A stretch of 36,180 nt of DNA, taken from contig CAJJCN010000079.1 in assembly GCA_905182655.1 (NCBI GenBank), positions 1 through 36,180 of the forward strand. The letters run 5' to 3'. The position numbers were made by a program, and so were the translations under genes. The stretch is from Flammeovirgaceae bacterium UBA4465 (GTDB lineage Bacteria > Bacteroidota > Bacteroidia > Cytophagales > Cyclobacteriaceae). Every line of letters starts with the position of its first letter. Position 1 is the first letter of the stretch. Positions 1 through 8,916 of this stretch are shown here, one piece after another. The notes below the pieces were generated by a model. The model saw only the letters and a list, made by a program, of their open reading frames with translations. It did not search any database and was not told where the DNA came from.

Positions 1-306
1 TGTCGCCTTTCTTTCTATTGTTTCAAATGAGGTCTTCATTACTTTTCGACTCAAATCAATTCTTAAAACATCGATTTTTTCTTCAAAAAGACGATTCATG
101 TGCTGCCCTGAAAAAACTGAAAGACCGACTGAAACGGTGATTAATAGAACCACAGAGATTATGTTTTCCACATTATTCTCTGTAGTCAGTGTATCATGCA
201 CCACTTTAATGCCATAGGCATATAATATGGCTGAGACCCCTCCCGCTAATAATAACCAAGTGAATCGCCTCCACCTATCCCCTATAAGTACATAGATAAC
301 TTCCAT
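1..306 (-). CDS. Probable ABC exporter (cyclic-peptide/siderophore type), N-terminus only
   Basis: This is an open frame of 102 codons from an ATG at 304-306, still open at the left edge of the window, so the gene is partial. It shows two hydrophobic segments: one around residues 16-31, and one around residues 48-64 (VENIISVVLLITVSVGLSVF). They are followed by a charged amphipathic stretch with LRIDLSRKVMKTSFETIER. That pattern, with a second helix, then a loop, then 'LR..LSRKV...FE.IER', is what I know from the start of the transmembrane domain of ABC exporters of the PvdE/SyrD cyclic-peptide family. The nucleotide-binding domain would lie outside the window, so the assignment is an inference from the membrane region alone. 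Another six-helix exporter family is possible. No strong Shine-Dalgarno sequence is visible, which is normal in Bacteroidota. Confidence 0.5.
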   Translation of the reverse strand, partial: MEVIYVLIGDRWRRFTWLLLAGGVSAILYAYGIKVVHDTLTTENNVENIISVVLLITVSVGLSVFSGQHMNRLFEEKIDVLRIDLSRKVMKTSFETIERKAT

Positions 307-581
307 TCTATCTTTCTAAGTGTGAAGTTAATAGAATATGACCTGCTTTTAAATTTCGTTTTGTGATTCTTTTAATCATCCGATAATGAAAAATGTTTCC
401 CCGCTTTTGTTCCTCTCTCTTAAATGTTTTGTCCCTTCCTTTTTAGCGTCCATTTTGAAGTAACCCTTGTCCTTCTTTTCTTACTTTTTTCTACTCTATG
501 ACCTCTCTTTTCCTCTAATATTGGAAGAATACTACTTGGCCATTCTGCCTCTAAAAATCAATAATTGCTATTAGCATGACG
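307..581. other. Intergenic region, no gene seen
   Basis: These 275 bases lie between the start of the partial exporter and the stop of the DUF4301 gene. The + strand is T- and C-rich. I see no convincing open frame, hairpin terminator or repeat. The exporter's promoter should lie in the left part. Confidence 0.5.
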
Positions 582-2075
582 TTATTGATGCGCGGGTTTC
601 AATAAGTCGTTAATTGTTTTTACTGGATTGAACGTACTCAATGGAACTTCCACAAAAATCGTATGCCAATAGGCCATGGCGCCATTCCATAATCCGGGCA
701 ATTCTTGTACTTTAAGATCCCTAGCGCCTTGAGCCTTTTGAGTGATGATCCCTGCACTTAAATCACGAAACTTCAGCAAATCAAATTTTTCATTCTTATG
801 ATTTTTGACCCCACAAACAATATCAACCGGATTAAAGTGAGTCGCTTTTTCAAAAATTTGTTTTTGCTCCGTTTCCCTAAAATTAACCTGTGCCCCCTCC
901 ACAATTTGTAGAGACCGTCCTTGATCTGTAGCCGTCCAAAAGGGGCCTCCGCCAGGTTCCCCCTCATTTTTTACCATCCCACAAACTCTGATCGGGCGTT
1001 TCAAATGGTCCAATAAATCCACTATATTGAGATCAACAAATGAATCAAAGCCCAATTCATTACGCACCCATTGATTCATCTCGATCATCCTTTGTTCAGA
1101 ACAAGTTGCCTCTAATTCTTGTATGACGGAAAATACTTTAGCTTGGACCTCGAGTAACTTTCCTCCCAATATTTTTTTATATTCAATGGTCTCTGACGGA
1201 TATCGGTCGATAGAAATGTTGTCTATGTTCTTTATAAAAATAAGGTCTGCATCAATCTCATTGAGGTTCTCGAGCAACGCCCCGTGGCCGGCTGGTCGAA
1301 AAAACAGAGACCCATCATCTGCTCTTATCGGTTCATTTTTCAAATCGACCGCTATCGTATCAGTTGAGGCTTTTTGCTCGCTAAAGGTAATCTCAAGGGT
1401 TTTTCCATATTTCTTTTCATACAGCCAGCGCACTTCTTTTAAGTGCCTATCAAAAGCATCGCGATGATGGGCACTAATAGTAAAATGGATGTGGGCGCGT
1501 CCTTGATCATCAGCGGCATACAAACATCCTTCAACGAGATGCTCTTCGACTGGCGTCCGCACTCCCTCTGGGTAGGCATGAAACTTTATAAGTCCTTTGG
1601 GCAACTGCCCATAATTTAAGCCTTTTTCCTGCAATAATTCCCTTATTACCTCCTTGGGCACTTCCTCAAAGATCCCTTTTTCGATAAGACCTGCTTTCAG
1701 CGTTTTATAAAAAGGAAATTGCGACAAATGGTTCAAGAACTGCGCTGCTTGATCTGTAAGTAAGTGCCTATCCTTCTCTTTTCCTCCGTACTGATTTACT
1801 TCTGAAAGATATTCGAAAAGACCCTTGAACATTCTTGTTGCCGCGCCTGATGCTGGGGTAAATTTTACCTTCTTTTTGGCCTTTCCTCGCTGCTCATAAA
1901 GGGCCCGTAATTCTTTTTTTTGTGTCGCTGTCAAACGTATAATCCCCTCGGAAATCTTCGCAGGTTTTATCAATTTCGCAAAGGGAAATCCCTTTTGAAA
2001 CTGTTTTAACTGTTGGGCCAGTAATGAGGCATTTATCCCTTGGGGCCAGCGTTGCTCCTTATCTGTCTGAACCAT
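582..2075 (-). CDS. DUF4301 family protein
   Basis: This 497-residue protein matches what I know of the Bacteroidota family DUF4301. Recognisable landmarks, in order, are KFTPASGAATRMFK near residue 75, KFHAYPEGVRTPVEEHL near 165, HFTISAHHRDAF near 197, FRPAGHGALLENLNEIDADL near 260, and RVCGMVKNEGEPGGGPFW near 365. The glycine-rich N-terminal motif and the 'GHGALLENLN' block resemble nucleotidyltransferase (sugar-nucleotide pyrophosphorylase-like) folds, but no activity can be assigned. It has no signal peptide and is predicted to be cytosolic. It is transcribed divergently from mfd, with 183 bases between the two starts. The start at 2075 gives a normal N-terminus. Function remains unknown. 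Confidence 0.85.
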   Translation of the reverse strand: MVQTDKEQRWPQGINASLLAQQLKQFQKGFPFAKLIKPAKISEGIIRLTATQKKELRALYEQRGKAKKKVKFTPASGAATRMFKGLFEYLSEVNQYGGKEKDRHLLTDQAAQFLNHLSQFPFYKTLKAGLIEKGIFEEVPKEVIRELLQEKGLNYGQLPKGLIKFHAYPEGVRTPVEEHLVEGCLYAADDQGRAHIHFTISAHHRDAFDRHLKEVRWLYEKKYGKTLEITFSEQKASTDTIAVDLKNEPIRADDGSLFFRPAGHGALLENLNEIDADLIFIKNIDNISIDRYPSETIEYKKILGGKLLEVQAKVFSVIQELEATCSEQRMIEMNQWVRNELGFDSFVDLNIVDLLDHLKRPIRVCGMVKNEGEPGGGPFWTATDQGRSLQIVEGAQVNFRETEQKQIFEKATHFNPVDIVCGVKNHKNEKFDLLKFRDLSAGIITQKAQGARDLKVQELPGLWNGAMAYWHTIFVEVPLSTFNPVKTINDLLKPAHQ

Positions 2076-2227
2076 CGTCTCTATTCATTCTGCCACAATA
2101 ATATGGGTTTTTCATTATTTTTTAATGGTTTTAGGGGCCTATTTGATTTTTTCCTTTCACCCTAAAAATTCTTTTGTGTTTTTCCCACCTTTTGATCTCG
2201 TAAAATTTTTTTGGAATGGGAAAGTTT

Positions 2228-2235
2228 TAGCTTTG
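2228..2235 (+). promoter_or_regulatory. Candidate -7 element (TAnnTTTG) for mfd
   Basis: TAGCTTTG matches the Bacteroidota -7 consensus TAnnTTTG and lies 23 bases before the mfd ATG. The nearest upstream TTTG (2210-2213) is closer than the usual spacing, so this is only a weak candidate. Confidence 0.3.
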
Positions 2236-2258
2236 TCGTCGAGTTTTAAAATTCAGAA

Positions 2259-5200
2259 ATGCAAGTAAAAGAAGTCATCTCACTTTTTGAAAATGACCCC
2301 GCTCTTAATCTTCTTTTGGCAAAGATTGGTGAACCTCAGACAAACATCAAACTCAAAGGATTGGTCGGCAGTTCAGATGCCCTGAATCTATTAGTTACCT
2401 CAGAAAAAATTGATTTGCCCCTGCTCGTGATCATGCACGACAAAGAAGATGCGGATTTACTCCTGAATGACTTGAGCCATTTGGGAGAAACGAGGGGTCC
2501 CTCTTTTTTTCCTACTTCATACAAGAAACCCTATCAACCCGAATCTATAGATAATGCCAATATTCTTCATCGTTCTGAAACCTTGACACGGGTCCTTAAT
2601 GAAGAAACCAAAATCATTGTTACCTATCCAGAAGCTCTGGTAGAAAAAGTACTTAACAAACGTTCGCTGCTTCAAAACATCTTTAAAGCAAATGTCGGAG
2701 AACTCGTTGATATTCCCTTTTTATCGGAATTGTTCTCAACCTATGGTTTTGAAAGTACTGATTTTGTTTATGAGCCCGGACAATTTGCCGTACGAGGAGG
2801 CATCATTGATGTGTTCTCCTTTAGTTCTGAATTTCCCCTACGTCTTGAATTGTTTGGGAACGAAATTGAAAGCATTCGTACGTTTGATCCAGAAACGCAA
2901 TTATCCAACAATACGCTTCAATGGGCTTCCATCATGCCCAACACGCACACCCAATTATTGAAAGAAGAGCGAATTTCTTTATTGGAATATTTGCCAGAAA
3001 ATACGTTAGTTTGGATCAAAGATTTAAGAGAAACTCAGGATATCATAGCCAAAGCATTTGAAAAAGCGGCGGCTTTATTCCAGGCCGTTATCTCAGCAAG
3101 CAACAACACCCAGGTCGTTCAGTCCCCCTCCTTCCTTTACGAAACTTCTACTTCTTTTACTTCGCTCTTAGAAAAACGTAAAGTAATAGAATTTGGTAAA
3201 CGTGCTTTTCTATCCCCTTCTTTTGAAATCAATTTTGAAAATCAGCCCCAGCCTTCATTTAATAAAAACTTCGAGTTCTTGGCAGATAGTCTTGGCGCAT
3301 TACAACATGACGGGTTTCATCTTTTTATCTTCTCCAATTCTGAGAAACAACTTGAACGACTGACAACCATTTTTGAGGAAATTGATCCCTCTTTGTCCTT
3401 TTCTGGAATCATGGGTAGTCTCAACGCAGGCTTCATCTCTCCTGCTTCAAAAATTGCCTGTTTGACAGACCATCAAATATTTGATCGGATACATCGAACC
3501 AATGAAAAACCCAAATTCAACAAAAAAAAGGCCCTTACTCTCAGGGAGCTCAAATCCTTGCAAACGGGTGATTATGTCGTTCATGTTGACCACGGTGTCG
3601 CCCGATTTGCCGGCCTAGATAAAGTCTTGCGCAACGGTAATCAACAAGAGGTAATCCGGTTGGTATATAGAGATGATGATTTACTCTACGTCAGCGTACA
3701 TGCCTTGCATAAAATTTCTAAGTATGCAGGAAAAGAAGGCGGGCCTCCCGCTACCAATAAGCTGGGTTCTAAAGATTGGGAAACGAAGAAAAACCGAGTA
3801 AAAAGTAAAGTAAAAGACATCGCTAAAGAATTAATAGCCCTTTACGCTAAAAGGAAGACCGCTCCTGGGTTTGCTTTTCCTAAGGATACTTTTTTGCAAG
3901 CCGAATTAGAGTCCAGCTTTATGTACCAAGAAACCCCAGATCAACATTCCGCTACCGCGGATATCAAAATAGATATGGAGCGGGTACACCCTATGGATCG
4001 TCTGATTTGCGGAGACGTGGGTTTTGGAAAAACGGAAGTGGCTATTCGCGCAGCCTTCAAGGCTGTAAATGCCAATAAACAAGTGGCCGTTCTGGTGCCT
4101 ACCACGATTTTGGCCCTCCAACATTATCAAACTTTTTCGGAGCGGCTTCGCGATTTTCCGATCACTGTTGATTTTGTAAATCGATTTAAAACCGCCAAGG
4201 AAATTACAGTCATCAAGAAAAAATTACATGATGGTCACATAGATATCCTCATTGGTACGCATCGTATTGTTAACAAGGACATGGTTTTCAAAGACCTTGG
4301 CCTAATGATTATTGATGAAGAGCAAAAGTTTGGCGTCAAAATTAAAGAGCAATTGAAAGAATTACGCGTGAATGTAGACGCCATGACACTGACCGCGACA
4401 CCCATCCCGCGGACCCTTCATTTTTCCCTCATGGGTGCTCGTGATTTATCTATCATCGCCACTCCTCCCCCAAATAGAGTTCCCGTTACCACAGAAGTCT
4501 GTGAGTTTAGTGAAGAGGTCATCAGGGACGCCATTCATCATGAGCTTCGAAGAAAAGGTCAAGTCTTCTTTGTTCACAACCGAATCGGAGATATTGAAAG
4601 TTTGGCCAATCTGATTTATAAACTCGTTCCTGACGCCCGAATCGCCATTGCGCATGGGCAAATGGCCGGTCCAAAATTAGAAAAAGTCATGGTCAGTTTT
4701 ATAAATGGTGCCTACGATGTTTTGATATCAACCAACATTATCGAATCTGGATTAGACATTCCTAATGCCAACACGATCATCATCAATAGAGCGCACATGT
4801 TTGGTCTCTCTGATCTTCATCAGATGCGGGGTCGAGTGGGGCGGTCAAATACCAAGGCTTACTGCTATTTATTAACGCCTGCTCATTCCACGGTCTCTTC
4901 TGATGCCAGAAAACGCTTGATCGCACTTGAAGAATTCTCAGAATTGGGCGATGGTTTCAAAGTAGCCATGAGGGATTTGGATATTCGCGGAGCAGGCAAT
5001 CTATTAGGAAGTGAACAAAGTGGTTTTGTAAACGATCTTGGTTTTGATATGTATCATAAAATTCTCGATGATGCGGTCCTTGAACTAAAAGAAAATGAAT
5101 TCAAAGAATTGTTTCAGGACGACTTGGCACACGAGAAGATCTCCGATTCATTTGTTAATGATTGTGTGTTAGAAACCGATCTTGAAATCCTTATTCCTCA

Positions 5201-5609
5201 AGAGTATATTACCAATACCTCTGAAAGGCTTAGATTATACAATGATTTAGACAACGTAGAAACAGATGAGGCCCTGCTCACTCTAGAAAACAGCACCAAA
5301 GATCGGTTTGGTCCGCTACCTGAGCCCATAAACGAATTGATAAAATCTGTACGGTTGCGTTGGCTCGGCCGTGATTTTGGCATAGATAAAATAATTTTAA
5401 AAAATAGTGCCATGAAGCTACACATATTAGAAGGTAAAAAGGACGCTTATTTTCATTCTCCTACTTTTAAAAGTCTCATTCAATTTGCGCAAACGCATCC
5501 TAAACGATGTAAAATCAAAGAACAAAATCAAAAATTAATTTTTTCTATAGAAAGCATTAATTCCCTTGATGATTCCTTCAATGTTTTTTCCTTTTTTAGT
5601 AAAAACTAG
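2259..5609 (+). CDS. mfd: Transcription-repair coupling factor Mfd
   Basis: Mfd removes RNA polymerase stalled at DNA lesions and recruits UvrA for nucleotide excision repair. The protein has 1116 residues, close to the usual 1100-1150. The N-terminal third is UvrB-like and includes YEPGQFAVRGGIIDVFSF (about residues 170-187). A CarD-like RNA-polymerase interaction domain follows (LQTGDYVVHVDHGVARFAGL, about 428-490). The RecG-type motor has Walker A GDVGFGKTE with K591, the DEEQ box at 686-689, TATPIPRTLHFSLMG, and a helicase C domain with STNIIESGLDIPNANTIII and QMRGRVGRS. The C-terminal TRCF domain is complete. The ATG at 2259 is the only sensible start. The gene appears monocistronic: gldJ begins 134 bases downstream with its own likely promoter region. 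Confidence 0.97.
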   Translation: MQVKEVISLFENDPALNLLLAKIGEPQTNIKLKGLVGSSDALNLLVTSEKIDLPLLVIMHDKEDADLLLNDLSHLGETRGPSFFPTSYKKPYQPESIDNANILHRSETLTRVLNEETKIIVTYPEALVEKVLNKRSLLQNIFKANVGELVDIPFLSELFSTYGFESTDFVYEPGQFAVRGGIIDVFSFSSEFPLRLELFGNEIESIRTFDPETQLSNNTLQWASIMPNTHTQLLKEERISLLEYLPENTLVWIKDLRETQDIIAKAFEKAAALFQAVISASNNTQVVQSPSFLYETSTSFTSLLEKRKVIEFGKRAFLSPSFEINFENQPQPSFNKNFEFLADSLGALQHDGFHLFIFSNSEKQLERLTTIFEEIDPSLSFSGIMGSLNAGFISPASKIACLTDHQIFDRIHRTNEKPKFNKKKALTLRELKSLQTGDYVVHVDHGVARFAGLDKVLRNGNQQEVIRLVYRDDDLLYVSVHALHKISKYAGKEGGPPATNKLGSKDWETKKNRVKSKVKDIAKELIALYAKRKTAPGFAFPKDTFLQAELESSFMYQETPDQHSATADIKIDMERVHPMDRLICGDVGFGKTEVAIRAAFKAVNANKQVAVLVPTTILALQHYQTFSERLRDFPITVDFVNRFKTAKEITVIKKKLHDGHIDILIGTHRIVNKDMVFKDLGLMIIDEEQKFGVKIKEQLKELRVNVDAMTLTATPIPRTLHFSLMGARDLSIIATPPPNRVPVTTEVCEFSEEVIRDAIHHELRRKGQVFFVHNRIGDIESLANLIYKLVPDARIAIAHGQMAGPKLEKVMVSFINGAYDVLISTNIIESGLDIPNANTIIINRAHMFGLSDLHQMRGRVGRSNTKAYCYLLTPAHSTVSSDARKRLIALEEFSELGDGFKVAMRDLDIRGAGNLLGSEQSGFVNDLGFDMYHKILDDAVLELKENEFKELFQDDLAHEKISDSFVNDCVLETDLEILIPQEYITNTSERLRLYNDLDNVETDEALLTLENSTKDRFGPLPEPINELIKSVRLRWLGRDFGIDKIILKNSAMKLHILEGKKDAYFHSPTFKSLIQFAQTHPKRCKIKEQNQKLIFSIESINSLDDSFNVFSFFSKN

Positions 5610-5686
5610 AGGTTTCAGCCCGATTTTCTCACTTTTTTTGATTTTTAAGAAGAAGAAATCGCTTTTTCATTTTCCATTTCATGAAA

Positions 5687-5709
5687 TAATGTAATTTTTA
5701 CTTACATTA
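5687..5709. promoter_or_regulatory. Inverted repeat upstream of gldJ, possible operator
   Basis: TAATGTAA (5687-5694) and TTACATTA (5702-5709) are perfect 8-bp inverted arms separated by 7 bases. The element lies in the 134-base mfd-gldJ gap, 35 bases before the gldJ ATG. It sits just upstream of TAAGTTTA (5717-5724), a 7/8 match to the Bacteroidota -7 box. The arms are AT-only apart from one G/C pair, so it is a poor terminator, and a protein-binding site is more likely. The regulator is unknown. Confidence 0.4.
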
Positions 5710-5743
5710 GCGTTATTAAGTTTAAAGATAGTTAACCAATCTT

Positions 5744-7117
5744 ATGGAAAATATTTATTCTATGGTGAAGTCATTGACCTATGCCATGACAATAGCATTA
5801 ATCTTGACCTCTTGTATCTTTGGAGGGGGTAATCCCAATAGTTCCGATCCTGGAAGTGCCAGTACGGTCACCGGTTTAGAATGGAATGTAGATGAAGAAG
5901 ATGGGGGTAGTTTTCAAGTTAGTGAATATGCCGGTCAACCCGTGGGTCCTAACCTTGTTTTCATAGAGGGCGGTAGAGCCGTCTTAGGTTCTTCGGAAGA
6001 AGACGTTGTAAGTTCAAGAGACAATGTAGAACGTTCCGTAACCGTCGCGTCCTTTTACATGGATGAAACAGAAATAACCAACATCAACTGGCTTGAATAT
6101 GAGCATTATATTCGTATTGACTCTGAAGAAGTTTACTGGCAAAATAACTTGCCTGATACCACGGTTTGGTCACGAGACCTTGCTTTCAACGATCCTTATG
6201 TTTCACATTACTACAGATATCCTGGATTTAGATTTTTCCCTGTTGTAGGTATCAACTGGAGACAGGCTGTGAATTATTGCGCTTGGCGAACTGAGGTAGT
6301 AAACCTCAAATTAGCAACGGATGCTGGTTTTTTTGAAGAAAGTGAAGACGGTGGTGGCGAAGAGGATGCTTTCGCTGAAGACGATGCTTTCGCTGAAGAT
6401 GAGAACACTGAAGTTGCAAGTGTTCAAAATAACAGTTCTCGTGTGCCGATTGAATCGGGTATCGTATTGCCCGCTTATCGTCTTCCTACAGAAGCAGAAT
6501 GGGAATATGCTGCACAAGCACTTATAGGTACGCAGTGGTTAGATGAGCAACAAACAAACAGTAGAATTTACCCATGGGATGGTCATTCACTTAGAAATCC
6601 TTATGGCAAGAGTCTTGGCTACATGTTGGCGAATTACAAAAGAGGTCGAGGTGATTATGCCGGTATTGCGGGGAAACTAAATGATGGGTCTATGATTACA
6701 GATTATGTTTACAACTACCCTCCTAATGATTATGGCCTATACAATATGGCTGGTAACGTAAACGAATGGGTTCAAGATGTTTATCGTCCGCTCTCCTTTC
6801 AAGATATGGATGACTTAAATCCCGTGAGACGTGATGCTGTATTGGATGAAGAAGATAAGTATGATGGTAACTATAGTTTCATTGGTAACGAAAAAGCTTA
6901 TGAGACTGAAGAAGAAGCTCTAAATGCGGGTGTACCTAGATCACAGTATAATGTAGATAACCCTCCTATGAAGCGGATGAGGGTCTTCAAAGGAGGATCT
7001 TGGACCGACGTAGCCTATTGGTTATCTCCAGGAACCAGACGTGCCATTTTTGAAGATTCTTCTACCTCTGCCATTGGCTTTAGATGCGCCATGATTCATG
7101 CTGGATCAAATTATTAA
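5744..7117 (+). CDS. gldJ: Gliding motility lipoprotein GldJ
   Basis: GldJ is an outer-membrane-associated lipoprotein needed for gliding and for T9SS function in Bacteroidota. Its fold is that of formylglycine-generating-enzyme/sulfatase-modifying proteins, thought to be non-catalytic here. The N-terminus is a lipoprotein signal ending in LTSC with C24; M7 (5762) is an alternative start that keeps the signal. Family landmarks are NLVFIEGGRAVLGS near 75, FYMDETEITNINWLEY near 103, VVGINWRQAVNYCAWRTE near 167, LPAYRLPTEAEWEYAA near 245, YPPNDYGLYNMAGNVNEWV near 325, and the end VFKGGSWTDVAYWLSPGTRR then IGFRCAM. The DGGSFQ-GPNLVFIEGG start and the 'LANYKRGRGDYAGIAG' stretch favour GldJ over GldK. 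An acidic insert (about residues 200-226) contains a repeated DAFAED unit. No other gld gene is adjacent, which suggests a stand-alone transcription unit. Confidence 0.88.
   Translation: MENIYSMVKSLTYAMTIALILTSCIFGGGNPNSSDPGSASTVTGLEWNVDEEDGGSFQVSEYAGQPVGPNLVFIEGGRAVLGSSEEDVVSSRDNVERSVTVASFYMDETEITNINWLEYEHYIRIDSEEVYWQNNLPDTTVWSRDLAFNDPYVSHYYRYPGFRFFPVVGINWRQAVNYCAWRTEVVNLKLATDAGFFEESEDGGGEEDAFAEDDAFAEDENTEVASVQNNSSRVPIESGIVLPAYRLPTEAEWEYAAQALIGTQWLDEQQTNSRIYPWDGHSLRNPYGKSLGYMLANYKRGRGDYAGIAGKLNDGSMITDYVYNYPPNDYGLYNMAGNVNEWVQDVYRPLSFQDMDDLNPVRRDAVLDEEDKYDGNYSFIGNEKAYETEEEALNAGVPRSQYNVDNPPMKRMRVFKGGSWTDVAYWLSPGTRRAIFEDSSTSAIGFRCAMIHAGSNY
6363..6402 (+). repeat. Short tandem repeat in the acidic loop of gldJ
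   Basis: GATGCTTTCGCTGAAGA is repeated twice in tandem with an 18-base period, encoding DAFAED twice within a strongly acidic linker. It is in frame and lies in the region that is variable between GldJ proteins, so it probably expands and contracts by slippage without harming the fold. Confidence 0.7.
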
Positions 7118-7130
7118 ATAAAAATTAATA

Positions 7131-7168
7131 AAAAAAGGCGATCTGCAAAAATGCAGATCGCCTTTTTT
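7131..7168 (+). terminator. Rho-independent terminator after gldJ
   Basis: A perfect 11-bp stem GGCGATCTGCA (7137-7147) and TGCAGATCGCC (7152-7162) closes an AAAA loop. It is preceded by six A and followed by six T. It begins 14 bases after the gldJ stop, and the flanking A and T tracts make it usable from both directions. This is the clearest intrinsic terminator in the window. Confidence 0.93.
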
Positions 7169-7250
7169 GTTTGTTTCCTTTGCTTTTGACCTCCTTACAT
7201 TTTATTTTTTGGGAATCTTTTGAAGCATTCTGTAGATACAAACCCAATAT

Positions 7251-7802
7251 ATGTTAACGCGACGTCTTGTCTTAATTGGGCTTACGTTTGAATGCCTTCT
7301 TTTCCTGACGTTTTTTGTTTTAAAGGATGATTTGGGAGAGGTCTTTCGATATGCGGCCCGCTATTCTGGTAGATTTTCCTTTCTCTTATATTTACTCGCA
7401 TTCTATTGGTTTATACAGGAGCATACCCACAAAATAACCCTTATTAAAACAAAGAAATGGGTTACTGTTTTTAGTATCATGCACATCATACATTTTGGCT
7501 TTTTAGCCGCCTCTGTAGGGTTGAATCACTTACCCATCGTACCTGTTAAACTCATGGGGGGCTTCTTGGCATATGTGGGGATCCTTTGCTATCCCTTCTT
7601 TATAGGGAAAATCCGGAAAACAGCCCACCATTTGATCTACTTCTATTATGTTGGTTTCGTTATGGCCATGACTTTTTTGGCGCGCATTCGTAGAGAATTT
7701 GTAGGCGCGGATCCTGAAGTTTTTCACTTCATCGGTTTAAGTCTCGTTCTCGTTTCTTTTGGTCTGGCTGGAGTTCGATTGTATCGATTAAAATCGATTT
7801 GA
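7251..7802 (+). CDS. Six-helix membrane protein, possibly ferric-reductase-like
   Basis: This 183-residue protein is very hydrophobic, with about six predicted membrane helices (around 7-25, 40-56, 68-88, 97-117, 126-145, 157-176). I do not recognise a named family with certainty. The pattern AARYSGRFSFLLYLLAFYW, followed by a helix with MHIIH (near residue 80) and another with HHLIYFYY (near 125), resembles the ferric-reductase-like/MsrQ-type membrane domain, where paired histidines on two helices hold haem. That is an inference from pattern only. It sits alone between the gldJ terminator and the convergent comF gene, so context gives no partner. Confidence 0.6.
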   Translation: MLTRRLVLIGLTFECLLFLTFFVLKDDLGEVFRYAARYSGRFSFLLYLLAFYWFIQEHTHKITLIKTKKWVTVFSIMHIIHFGFLAASVGLNHLPIVPVKLMGGFLAYVGILCYPFFIGKIRKTAHHLIYFYYVGFVMAMTFLARIRREFVGADPEVFHFIGLSLVLVSFGLAGVRLYRLKSI

Positions 7803-8016
7803 CTCCTCTTTCCTTTCTCAGGATCAAAAAATACTCTAAATCCATTTTTTATAAGGTAATTCCTCTGGTAATCTCCGGCTTAAATGGAGACAAAAGGTTC
7901 GGTTCATGTGAATAGGGGTTCGGTCATAGAGGCGCTATTAAATTCGCCTCTGCTAAGCAGATAAAAAGCCTGTCCCATGAACCCATTACACGTAACCCAT
8001 TACATTCTCTGTCTAT
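7803..8016. other. Intergenic region between convergent genes
   Basis: These 214 bases separate two genes whose 3' ends face each other. I see only short direct repeats, such as GGTTCGGT (two copies near 7900) and ACCCATTACA (7981-7990 and 7997-8006), and no convincing hairpin terminator or open frame. Confidence 0.4.
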
Positions 8017-8721
8017 TTATTTTCCTGTGGCAAGGGCCAAAATAGTTATCTCACTCACCTTCGGCCCGATCAGTTCACAAACAGCGACCATTGTGGCTCC
8101 TGTCGTAATCACATCATCGACCAAAATCACTGACTTCCCTATCAAAGCATCCACATTAACTCCAGTATACACCCCCCCTTGATTGTGCCATCGAGTTACC
8201 TTGTCCTGCTTGCTCTGCACTTGTTCTTCTTTTGTTCTTATAATGACCTCATCGTTGATAGGAATACCTAATTTTTCTGACAGCCCCTTTGCTATTTCCC
8301 GACTTTGATTAAATCCTCTCTTTTGCTCCTTATCAGGATGCAAAGGAATAGGTATTAAATAGTCGGCTTTAAGCACTCCTTTAGAGGTTAAAGAAGCACC
8401 AAAATGTTTCCCCATCAGTAATGCTAGCTCTTTATTTCCGTGATACTTTAGCCCATACAGTATTGATTCTGTGAGCCCCTTTTTATTAAGGACTAAATAA
8501 GCCTTAACCGATGAGACCTTTGGTAAAAAACTGAAATATACAGACAGCTTTTGATTTTGGCAGTATGGTGATTCAAAGAAAGGCAAATTCAAAAAACAAC
8601 GGGTACACAAATATTGCTCGTGTTTTACCAGAGGAGTCGTGCATCCTATACATCGTTGTGGATAGATTAATGCAACGAAATCTTTCCAAATAACCCCTAA
8701 ACAATTAGTTAATAATTCCAT
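8017..8721 (-). CDS. comF: ComF family phosphoribosyltransferase-like protein
   Basis: ComF proteins combine an N-terminal zinc ribbon with a type I phosphoribosyltransferase fold. They are linked to DNA uptake and processing of incoming single strands. The protein has 234 residues from the chosen start. The zinc ligands are RCIGC (C24, C27) and LCTRC (C39, C42). The family motifs LKYHGNKELA, IPIPLHPDKEQKRGFNQS and the PRPP loop VILVDDVITTGATM (about 198-211) are all present. An in-frame ATG at 8766 would add 15 residues. I prefer 8721 because the decayed copy of this gene at 9985-10258 has an aligned ATG at 10258. The gene is transcribed convergently with the membrane protein on its left, and its upstream region is duplicated further right. 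Confidence 0.88.
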   Translation of the reverse strand: MELLTNCLGVIWKDFVALIYPQRCIGCTTPLVKHEQYLCTRCFLNLPFFESPYCQNQKLSVYFSFLPKVSSVKAYLVLNKKGLTESILYGLKYHGNKELALLMGKHFGASLTSKGVLKADYLIPIPLHPDKEQKRGFNQSREIAKGLSEKLGIPINDEVIIRTKEEQVQSKQDKVTRWHNQGGVYTGVNVDALIGKSVILVDDVITTGATMVAVCELIGPKVSEITILALATGK

Positions 8722-8914
8722 ATTATTCCTGCTAATGGCTTCTCTTGGTGGCTTATTTACGGTCAACTCTCGTATTATTTCGATCTATAAGATTACTTTT
8801 CAGAATACGCCTCTCGTTTTAAAATATGATTTGAACACCCGTCTTTTGTTTTTATGATGTCTCAAACCACATTTATCCATTAACCCTCCATAGGCTTTCG
8901 TCTCTATCCCTTAA
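8487..8914. repeat. Left copy of a diverged duplicated segment (comF 5' half plus upstream region)
   Basis: This stretch aligns with 10033-10424. Anchors shared at nearly constant spacing include ATTCAAAGAAAGG (8571 and 10116), ACCAGAGGA (8627 and 10171), TTAATGC (8667 and 10211), and CTCAAAC-ACATTTATCCA followed by GGCTTTCGTC (8861 and 10370). The first two intervals differ by only 0-1 base (56 against 55, 40 against 40). Similarity stops at about 8914, immediately before the stop codon of the hydrolase gene at 8917. The part upstream of the comF ATG is non-coding here. Confidence 0.8.
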
Positions 8915-8916
8915 GG

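Noticed and set aside
7900..8006. Short direct repeats GGTTCGGT and ACCCATTACA
   Set aside because: Only two copies each, 8-10 bases, without spacer regularity; not a CRISPR or a recognisable element.
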